Of a stretch of 20,671 bases of DNA, positions 14,913 to 20,671 are shown in pieces (positions within the stretch are counted from its first letter, which is position 1; each line of letters opens with the position of its first letter). Both the position numbers and the translations under genes were made by a program. The notes below the pieces were generated by a model that saw only the letters and a list, made by a program, of their open reading frames with translations, was not told the DNA's origin and did not search any database. The DNA comes from an uncultured Erysipelotrichaceae bacterium (GTDB taxonomy: Bacteria > Bacillota_I > Bacilli_A > RFN20 > CAG-826): contig CADCJP010000019.1 in assembly GCA_902801805.1 (NCBI GenBank), positions 1-20,671 of the forward strand. The letters run 5' to 3'.

Positions 14913-17900
14913 ATGGGAAAATCTAATTTTTCGTCAGGCAAAAGTAAGATCAGACTCATCGCTTCGATCGTTTCATTGCCTGTCATTGTCGCCGCTGGCG
15001 TTGCCTTGGGGATTGGTAACGCATGGGCCTTTGGCGATGGCTCATCCACAATGACGACTTACCTTACGACTCCGGTTCCTGTCGACAAAAGTGCGATGAC
15101 ACGTTCAGTGTCTGGCATGGGCGACGAACTTGCCGTTGAAGTCGAAGGCGAAGGCATTGTTATGCTAGAGAATAATGGCACACTTCCTCTTAGCAAAAAC
15201 GATGTCAAAAAAGTTAACGTTTTCGGCCACGGTTCCGTTGACTGGTACATCCAATCTTCTGGTTCTGAAATGGTCGGAACAAAAGGTCATAAATCTTATG
15301 ACCTCAACAGTGCTCTCGAGAAAAGAGGTATCGAGGTAAACCCAGAGCTCCCTGCATATTACACCAATTGGCGTAAAGCAGACGGAGATGCTAACACCAT
15401 CTTCACCGATCTGGATACTTACTTTGTTATTCGTGAGCCATCTCTAGAACTTGATAGTGAATACGATAGACTCTATCAAAATGCAAAAGCTTATAGTGAC
15501 ACAGCTTTCTTCGTTATCTCTCGTCACGCTGGCGAGAATAGTGACTGTCCACATTATCAAAACAAACTTACTACAAATACTTCCACTCATAAGAGCGGAA
15601 GCACAACTAAGGATAATAACCGCGACTATCTTGAAATATCAACCGAAGAAGAATTCGCTCTTCGTAAGATCGCCGCTGACTTCAAAAACGTTATCGTTGT
15701 TGAAAACAGTACCAACAACATGACTCTCGATTTCGTCAGAAATATCAATAATGAAATTCCTGATGGTATTGATGCTGTCCTCAATGTTGGTGTTACTGGT
15801 GGTCAAGGCGCGCTTGCTATTCCAGATGTCGTCTTTGGCGATGTCACACCTTCTGGTCATATGACAGATACAACTCCATATCGCCCAGAATACAACATTA
15901 CATATTATCGTTCTTGTGCAAAGCACACCCGCCACTACACAGGTGGTAAATCTTCCGACTTCTTCAACAAAGCCGGTAAAGGTTCTGGTGGTAACGCTTT
16001 CTACAAGTACGCTTGCTATACCGAATATACCGAAGGTATTTACATGGGTTATCGTTGGTTCGAAACCGCTGATGCTGAAGGCTTCTGGGATAAAGAACCA
16101 TATAATGGTTATGATAACGTCGTTCAATATCCATTCGGTTATGGTATGTCATACACTGACTTCGATTGGAAGTTTGTGAGAGCCAATAAAGGTAACGGCA
16201 GCTCCATTGAAGCTGATGAAAAACTCACATTACAAGTTGAAGTCACTAACGTTGGTGAACGCAAAGGTAAAGACGTCGTTCAAATTTACCTCACCGCTCC
16301 ATATACACCTGGTGGTATTGAAAAATCATTCCGTAAATTAGTCGGTTATGAAAAAACTCCATTACTCCAACCTGGTGAAAAATGCACAATCGAAATTGAA
16401 GTTGATACCAAAGACTTCAAATCATACGACGATTATGATGCAAATAAAAATGGCCATACTGGTTATGAATTAGAAGCTGGTAATTACATCCTCAACTTCA
16501 TGACAGATGCCCATAATGTTAAAGAAAATATGTCTCCAATGACTTATAAAGTCAATCGTGATGTCATGATTGATAAAGATGAAGTCACTGGCGAACTCGT
16601 TAAAAACCGTTTCACAGGCGATACCGCTTATGAAGGTATGCCAATTGATGGTTCATCTGTTGACCAAGGCATCGAATTTGTCCATCGTAACAACTTCCCA
16701 CCTCTTCTAACAGATTGTGAACCAGACAAACCATGGACCAATAAACTCATGGATCGTCTTTCAGACCCAAATCCTATCGCTAACTATAGTTATAGTAAAA
16801 CTATGTCCACCACATGGGATAACGCTACTGAAGACTACTGGGGTAATCCAATTCCAACAGAAGGTCCAAAATGGAACAGTGGTGGTAATGGTAAACTCTT
16901 TGATAATGGCGAAATCACTGAACTTGGCTTAAAGTGCGGTGAAAACTATGATGCTCCTGAATGGGATTCCGTTCTTGATCAACTTGACTTCGCTAATTCC
17001 AAGAAAATCGTTACAGAAAACTCTAACTACGCTGGACGTGGTATGAGTGAAATCGGTTTACGTGAATCCAATAACGCTAGTGCCTTCAAGTTTGAAGAAG
17101 GTGCCGCTATGATTGGTGGTGGCTTAGGCCAAAACGATGAAATTAACTGTCCAGCATATCCTGGCCCAACAATGGGTTGCCAAGCTTGGAACAGAGCTCT
17201 TACATTTAAACTCGGTAAATCAATGGGTAATGACATGAACGCTTCTGGCGCTGATGGCATCTTCTCACCTAACTGTAACTTACACCGTTCTACATATGGT
17301 GGTAGAAACTGTGGTTACCAATCCGAAGACCCAATCCTTTCCGGTCGTTATGTTTCTGAAATCATTAAAGGTATTAGTATTTATGGTCGTATGACATTCG
17401 TTAAGCACTTCGTTGCTAACGACCAAGACTTCAACCGTATGGCTAATATGGCTTGGATGACAGAACAAACATTCCGTGAATTATATCTCCGTTCCTTCGA
17501 AGAAGCCGTTAAAAACGGTGGTACCGTTGGTATCATGACTTCCTTCAACCGTATCGGTGGTATCTGGACTGGTGGTAACGAAGCCCTTATCCAAGGTATT
17601 CTCCGTAAAGAATGGGGCTTCCGTGGTCAAATTATTACTGACATGACTGAAAACAAGACCAATATGGATATTGGTTTCTCATTCCGTTATGGTGGTAACC
17701 TTAACCTCGGTGGTGGTAACACTGTTGCTAACGCAATTGGTACTGCTTCCAGTACTCCAGTTCGTGTCCAATATCGCTTACGTGAAGCTATGCACGAAAT
17801 CGCTTATGCGTATTGCCACGCTATGTGGAGAAACGCGAACTATAACGCTGAATCTGACCCATCAGAAATGATTGTCTCAATCCCACCAAAAGAACCTTAC

Positions 17901-18035
17901 TTATGGTGGAAGCCAGCCGTCATCTCACTTGATGTGTTTGTCTATGGTGGACTTCTCATCGGTGCGACCGCAGCAAGTATTGTAATCTTCAAATATTTCA
18001 ATACTGGCAGAAAGGGGAAAGCCGAAAATGAATAA
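14913..18035 (+). CDS. Membrane-anchored, domain-permuted family 3 glycoside hydrolase
   Basis: This 1040-residue protein is a family 3 glycoside hydrolase, probably a beta-glucosidase or beta-xylosidase-like enzyme acting outside the membrane. The domain order is reversed. The GH3 C-terminal sandwich comes first (about 70-420; GIVMLENNGTLPLS), then a fibronectin III-like domain (about 430-550; YPFGYGMSYTDF, VTNVGERKGKDVVQIYL), and the catalytic barrel comes last (about 700-980). The barrel has KHF (K831-H832) and a probable nucleophile D910 in IITDM, where the common motif is SDW or TDW. Permuted GH3 enzymes are known from Ruminococcus albus and Butyrivibrio. Membrane segments lie at both ends (about 15-38 and 1003-1029), so the enzyme is anchored twice. 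AAAGGA precedes the ATG. The next gene overlaps it by eight bases. Arg is often CGT, unlike AGA-rich mfd, suggesting high expression. The substrate is unknown. Confidence 0.85.
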   Translation: MGKSNFSSGKSKIRLIASIVSLPVIVAAGVALGIGNAWAFGDGSSTMTTYLTTPVPVDKSAMTRSVSGMGDELAVEVEGEGIVMLENNGTLPLSKNDVKKVNVFGHGSVDWYIQSSGSEMVGTKGHKSYDLNSALEKRGIEVNPELPAYYTNWRKADGDANTIFTDLDTYFVIREPSLELDSEYDRLYQNAKAYSDTAFFVISRHAGENSDCPHYQNKLTTNTSTHKSGSTTKDNNRDYLEISTEEEFALRKIAADFKNVIVVENSTNNMTLDFVRNINNEIPDGIDAVLNVGVTGGQGALAIPDVVFGDVTPSGHMTDTTPYRPEYNITYYRSCAKHTRHYTGGKSSDFFNKAGKGSGGNAFYKYACYTEYTEGIYMGYRWFETADAEGFWDKEPYNGYDNVVQYPFGYGMSYTDFDWKFVRANKGNGSSIEADEKLTLQVEVTNVGERKGKDVVQIYLTAPYTPGGIEKSFRKLVGYEKTPLLQPGEKCTIEIEVDTKDFKSYDDYDANKNGHTGYELEAGNYILNFMTDAHNVKENMSPMTYKVNRDVMIDKDEVTGELVKNRFTGDTAYEGMPIDGSSVDQGIEFVHRNNFPPLLTDCEPDKPWTNKLMDRLSDPNPIANYSYSKTMSTTWDNATEDYWGNPIPTEGPKWNSGGNGKLFDNGEITELGLKCGENYDAPEWDSVLDQLDFANSKKIVTENSNYAGRGMSEIGLRESNNASAFKFEEGAAMIGGGLGQNDEINCPAYPGPTMGCQAWNRALTFKLGKSMGNDMNASGADGIFSPNCNLHRSTYGGRNCGYQSEDPILSGRYVSEIIKGISIYGRMTFVKHFVANDQDFNRMANMAWMTEQTFRELYLRSFEEAVKNGGTVGIMTSFNRIGGIWTGGNEALIQGILRKEWGFRGQIITDMTENKTNMDIGFSFRYGGNLNLGGGNTVANAIGTASSTPVRVQYRLREAMHEIAYAYCHAMWRNANYNAESDPSEMIVSIPPKEPYLWWKPAVISLDVFVYGGLLIGATAASIVIFKYFNTGRKGKAENE

Positions 18036-18738
18036 ACTCTTAAGTTTAGCTAAAAAACATCTCGTTGCTTCCTTAGCAATCGTTGTTGGCGCAGTTGCAG
18101 TATTAGTCACTGGTGTAGCATTTATTTCCAGCGCTATTCAATATAGTAACTATGGTAAAGACTATGACGCGAAGAAGAACGCTCTTCTCGCTGAAATGCC
18201 TCAATTCCCTGATTCAGTTTTTAAAGACAACGAATACGTCACTTATGATGATGCCGCGGGAACTGTTACCGCTAATAAATCATCATTCGAAAACGCTTAT
18301 CTTTTCAAAGCTCGTGATGCGGCAATTGATCTTGATAAAGGCGAACCACAATTTGTCACCCATGGTAGTACTTCTTGGGAAGTTGCTACAGGCTTCAAAA
18401 CTGGTGGTTCTATGACTTACACAATCAATACCGCTTCTAACGGCAGAGCTGATGTCGACGTTTACCTCGGAATCGGTGAAGTCAAAAACGTTCCAATTGA
18501 TAACCTTATTGACTTTGTCACTATTAAGATTAATGGTTTACCAATTAACACTGTTGACTTTGACGTTCCAAAGGATGGTACATTACAACAATTGGTTCTT
18601 AAAAACACCAACCTCGTTAAAGGTATAAATACATTAGAATTTGCCACTTCCGTTAGTGATGGAAGTAACGCTAATAACTTCATTATGCCAGCCATTGCTG
18701 CTGTCACATTCATGACAAACGCTACCTTGGCAGAATAA
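18028..18738 (+). CDS. Membrane-anchored protein with probable beta-sandwich ectodomain; partner of the GH3 enzyme
   Basis: I do not recognise a named family. The 236-residue protein has a basic N-terminus (MNKLLSLAKKHL), one membrane segment (about 12-36), and an exterior domain rich in Gly, Asn, Thr and alternating hydrophobic residues. The run GGSMTYTINTASNGRADVDV, the later KINGLPI, and LVKGINTLEFATS resemble carbohydrate-binding jelly-roll modules (CBM6/35-like), in which a ligand domain is fused to a membrane anchor. That resemblance is an inference. No catalytic motif is visible. The ATG lies within the last eight bases of the GH3 gene, with AAAGGGG ten bases upstream, so the two proteins are cotranslated and probably cooperate at the surface. 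Codon use matches the GH3 gene. Confidence 0.75.
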   Translation: MNKLLSLAKKHLVASLAIVVGAVAVLVTGVAFISSAIQYSNYGKDYDAKKNALLAEMPQFPDSVFKDNEYVTYDDAAGTVTANKSSFENAYLFKARDAAIDLDKGEPQFVTHGSTSWEVATGFKTGGSMTYTINTASNGRADVDVYLGIGEVKNVPIDNLIDFVTIKINGLPINTVDFDVPKDGTLQQLVLKNTNLVKGINTLEFATSVSDGSNANNFIMPAIAAVTFMTNATLAE

Positions 18739-18750
18739 GTTCAATTATCA

Positions 18751-18782
18751 AACAAAGGACCGTTTCGGCGGTCCTTTGTTTT
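18751..18782 (+). terminator. Terminator of the glycoside hydrolase operon
   Basis: AACAAAGGACCG (18751-18762) and CGGTCCTTTGTT (18769-18780) form a perfect 12-pair stem with loop TTTCGG. Two more T residues follow the stem, which itself ends in T's. Confidence 0.85.
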
Positions 18783-18832
18783 GGCTTTGTAAAAATAAAA
18801 GTATCTCATAATGATAGTTAATATATAGCCGT

Positions 18833-18838
18833 TATAAT
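18833..18838 (+). promoter_or_regulatory. -10 box immediately before a 17-codon frame
   Basis: A perfect TATAAT ends six bases before ATG 18845, so the predicted start of transcription is at the A of the ATG. No clear -35 box is present. Confidence 0.4.
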
Positions 18839-18844
18839 GTGTGT

Positions 18845-18898
18845 ATGAAATTAGTAAAACCGATTGCAAAACTATTAATTAAAGCCGCACTCATATGA
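18845..18898 (+). CDS. Possible leaderless 17-residue cationic amphipathic peptide
   Basis: The frame encodes MKLVKPIAKLLIKAALI and ends in TGA, the only TGA among all frames considered. Lysines at positions 2, 5, 9 and 13 would fall along one face of a helix, with Leu, Ile and Ala on the other, giving a membrane-active pattern. It is preceded by a perfect TATAAT at leaderless spacing. An inverted repeat TGAACT/AGTTCA (18896-18918) begins at the stop codon, without a T tract. It lies between converging genes, after the strong terminator of the GH3 operon. A 17-codon frame can easily be chance; the promoter spacing is the only reason to list it. Confidence 0.25.
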   Translation: MKLVKPIAKLLIKAALI

Positions 18899-18918
18899 AC
18901 TAAACGGGGTTCAGTTCA
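18896..18918. repeat. Inverted repeat after the 17-codon frame
   Basis: TGAACT (18896-18901) and AGTTCA (18913-18918) are perfect six-base arms around an 11-base loop, three bases before the end of the M48 protease gene. No T run follows on either strand, so it is not a convincing terminator. Confidence 0.4.
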
Positions 18919-18920
18919 AA

Positions 18921-20150
18921 TTAAGACGACTTTTTCATAATTTGATTAATGTTTCTAATTCGTTGTGCGAGTGTTGGATGTGAATAAGAGAGAATAACCA
19001 CAAGTGGATCTGGGTTTAAATGACCTAAGTTTTCTCTAATTAATTTCTTAAGACCTGAGATAAGTTCTTTACCATATCCTTCTCTTGCAGCGAATTCATC
19101 AGCCTTGTATTCGGCTCTTCTTGAAAGGATGAGTCTTGGAATCATTAACACTCTAAAGACAAGACCAATGACACAGTCAAATAAAAGAATGACACCAAAA
19201 CCATAATTAACGCCATTAAAACCAAAATCTTTATAGATTTCAGGGAATCTCACTAATAACCAGGCAAGAACTACTGTAATAGCGATATATAAATAGGAAA
19301 GTGGTGTGCTCTTTAAAGAGTCTTTATGCAAGCCATGCGCTAATTCATGAGCAAAGACTGCAACAATCTCATCATCGCTTAGTGTCTTTAACATATTGTC
19401 ATATAAGACAACGGTTTTGGTTTTACCAAGACCAGTGAAGTAAGCATTTGATTTAGTGGTTCTTCTTGAGGCATCCATGACTTTAATATCACTGATTTTG
19501 AAACCGTGTTTTGTTAATAAATCCATTAATCTAGTTCTTAATTCGCCTTCTTCTAAAGAAACAAATCTATTAGAGGCTTTTGATAAAAGAGGGAACAAGA
19601 TATTAACGAATAAGACAATTACAATCAAAATAGCGCTGAAGAGAATGAGGATATAATCCCCAATTGATTCATATAAAGAAATAAATAACATCGTTAAGCC
19701 AATCATTAAGACCGTCATTATGACGATCTTTCTAATTGAATCTCCGACGAATGTACCAGAAGTGGATTTATTAAAGCCATATTTTCCTTCGATTTTAATG
19801 TTTGTGATATAGCCATGAATAAAGATGTCAACGATCGCTGAGAGACCAATATAAATGGCAAGGACCACTAAAGTGGATAAATAGACATTATCAATACTCT
19901 TGGTAATTAAGGCAAAGACGTCAGTGATGATTAACGCGAAAGAGATGATAAAGTTAATAATGGAGAAGATAATATCAACTTTAAGTTTATCCGCTGAATA
20001 TGCTTTCCATTTCGTATAAGTCTCTTCGTCATAGATATCTTTAACTTCTTCAGGAATTGGTCTTTTTCTTGAAAGATAACTCTTAATATTGATGAATAGT
20101 TGAAAGAGAAAGATGATACTTAATAATACAAGTGCGATTATTTTAAACAT
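18921..20150 (-). CDS. M48 family metalloprotease, Ste24/CAAX-protease-like
   Basis: This is a zinc endopeptidase embedded in the membrane. It has several hydrophobic segments in the first 190 residues. The M48 site follows: HELAH in VAVFAHELAHGLH is the HExxH zinc motif, and EYKADEFAAREGY supplies the third ligand Glu. NAYFTGLGKTKTVVLYDNML before it is characteristic of Ste24-type (M48A) members more than of HtpX. I start at ATG 20150 (MFKIIALVLL), because AAAGGAG lies nine bases before it. An in-frame ATG 18 codons upstream is also open but lies within the promoter. The product is then 409 residues, a normal M48A length. Its substrates in bacteria of this kind are unknown; membrane protein quality control is a reasonable guess. 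Confidence 0.9.
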   Translation of the reverse strand: MFKIIALVLLSIIFLFQLFINIKSYLSRKRPIPEEVKDIYDEETYTKWKAYSADKLKVDIIFSIINFIISFALIITDVFALITKSIDNVYLSTLVVLAIYIGLSAIVDIFIHGYITNIKIEGKYGFNKSTSGTFVGDSIRKIVIMTVLMIGLTMLFISLYESIGDYILILFSAILIVIVLFVNILFPLLSKASNRFVSLEEGELRTRLMDLLTKHGFKISDIKVMDASRRTTKSNAYFTGLGKTKTVVLYDNMLKTLSDDEIVAVFAHELAHGLHKDSLKSTPLSYLYIAITVVLAWLLVRFPEIYKDFGFNGVNYGFGVILLFDCVIGLVFRVLMIPRLILSRRAEYKADEFAAREGYGKELISGLKKLIRENLGHLNPDPLVVILSYSHPTLAQRIRNINQIMKKSS

Positions 20151-20175
20151 AAGGGGGAGCTCCTTTATCCCCGCT

Positions 20176-20204
20176 ATTATGAAAATAAAGATAGCGTATA
20201 TCAA
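20176..20204 (-). promoter_or_regulatory. Promoter of the M48 protease gene
   Basis: On the minus strand, TTGATA (20204-20199) and CATAAT (20181-20176) are 17 bases apart, each matching five of six consensus bases. The start of transcription falls near 20169, just before GGGGATAAAGGAGCTCCCC, in which the ribosome binding site lies in the loop of a GGGG/CCCC hairpin. Confidence 0.6.
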
Positions 20205-20320
20205 GACTTTTATATAACTAATGTTCCAAAAACTACTTGTTGTACCACACTAGTAGCAAGTATGACTTAGAATCGTCTATTACTGGATGGCTTTTTATTT
20301 AACTCTAATAAAAAGTTTTC

Positions 20321-20326
20321 TATAAT
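20321..20326 (+). promoter_or_regulatory. -10 box of the CBS-domain gene
   Basis: A perfect TATAAT ends ten bases before ATG 20337. Predicted leader length is about four bases, and there is no ribosome binding site. The -35 position holds only a weak TTTAAC. Confidence 0.5.
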
Positions 20327-20336
20327 GGTCTTAAAG

Positions 20337-20671
20337 ATGGAAAATTTCAATCTACTACAAATAACAACGCTAAAAGCGGCTACCTTTTATTTAGATAACG
20401 CAATGACAGTGCGACAAGCTTTTGAAAAGTTTGCCTATCATAAATTTACTGTCGTTCCTGTTTTAGATGATAAGGGCCATTATGTTACTTCTTTATCAGA
20501 AGGTGATATTTTAAGATTCATTCACGCAAGTGGTGGTTTTGATTTAGTGAAAGCGGAAAAGACTAATATCTTAGACATTGAAAGATATCGTCCATATAAT
20601 TCCGTTTCAGTAGATGCTACTTTAGATGAACTCTACGCTTTAGCGTTATCGCAAAACTTTATCCCAGTCGT
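20337..20671 (+). CDS. CBS-domain protein, partial (C-terminus outside window)
   Basis: The frame begins at ATG 20337 and is still open at the window edge after 111 codons. TVRQAFEKFAYHKFTVVPVLDDKGHYVTSLSEGDILRFI (roughly residues 24-62) is a clear first CBS domain. NSVSVDATLDELYALALSQNFIPVV starts a second. This matches the small stand-alone CBS-pair proteins of Firmicutes, about 130-140 residues, which bind adenine nucleotides; most have no assigned pathway. It is divergently placed from the M48 gene. It has no Shine-Dalgarno sequence and a TATAAT ten bases upstream, so the mRNA is probably leaderless. Confidence 0.85.
   Translation, partial: MENFNLLQITTLKAATFYLDNAMTVRQAFEKFAYHKFTVVPVLDDKGHYVTSLSEGDILRFIHASGGFDLVKAEKTNILDIERYRPYNSVSVDATLDELYALALSQNFIPV

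Noticed and set aside
15639..16127. Minus-strand 162-codon frame opposite the GH3 gene
   Set aside because: It is opposite a well supported coding region and shows the composition of an antisense frame, with no ribosome binding site.
20151..20204. Longer N-terminus of the M48 protease
   Set aside because: The upstream start lies within the promoter and has no ribosome binding site, while ATG 20150 has AAAGGAG at nine bases.
20230..20260. Overlapping small inverted repeats TACTTG/CAAGTA and CTACT/AGTAG upstream of the CBS gene
   Set aside because: Arms are five to six bases with long loops, which is expected by chance in this sequence length.

Overview
The window looks like a chromosomal segment of a low-GC member of the Bacillota, class Bacilli. 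It may belong to a reduced, host-associated lineage of the Mollicutes/RF39/Erysipelotrichales kind. The reasons are the gene order pth-mfd-rqcP-tilS-ftsH-dus-lysS, which is a condensed version of the origin-proximal Bacillus cluster with the sporulation and division genes missing, the AT-rich codon use, and stop codons that are all TAA except one TAG. Genus-level placement is not possible from sequence reading alone. The standard genetic code fits: tryptophan is TGG and no conserved gene is interrupted by TGA.

Layout. Positions 1-3008 (minus strand) hold an operon read right to left: a DUF368/PopT-type polyprenyl-phosphate transporter, galactokinase, and a sugar-type MFS transporter that runs off the left edge. 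From a divergent promoter region at about 3010-3080, the plus strand carries pth, mfd, rqcP and tilS, nearly without gaps, then ftsH from its own promoter, a DusB-type tRNA dihydrouridine synthase, and lysS. The genes serve translation, tRNA modification, ribosome rescue, transcription-coupled repair and membrane proteolysis. lysS as given is broken: about 30 codons between class II motifs 2 and 3 are missing and the frame is lost at 12823-12826.

Positions 13181-13697 contain no conventional gene but are dense with signals: two tandem terminators, four or five inverted repeats, a tiny hydrophobic reading frame nested in another small frame with a strong ribosome binding site, and a very good minus-strand promoter facing it. 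This is the best candidate for something undescribed; a type I toxin-antitoxin-like locus or a structured RNA are the two readings. The rpsF-ssb-rpsR operon follows, with its own promoter and a leader hairpin that reaches the ribosome binding site.

Positions 14718-18780 hold a two-gene cell-surface operon. The first gene is a large, doubly membrane-anchored family 3 glycoside hydrolase with circularly permuted domain order; the second is a membrane-anchored protein with a probable beta-sandwich ectodomain. A strong terminator ends it. Between this and a minus-strand Ste24-like M48 metalloprotease lies a possible leaderless 17-codon frame. A CBS-domain protein starts at the right edge.

A recurring theme is that several first genes of transcripts (DUF368, pth, the CBS protein and the 17-codon frame) have a good -10 box only 6-15 bases before the start codon and no Shine-Dalgarno sequence, which suggests leaderless or near-leaderless mRNAs. 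Internal genes and several other first genes have ordinary ribosome binding sites.
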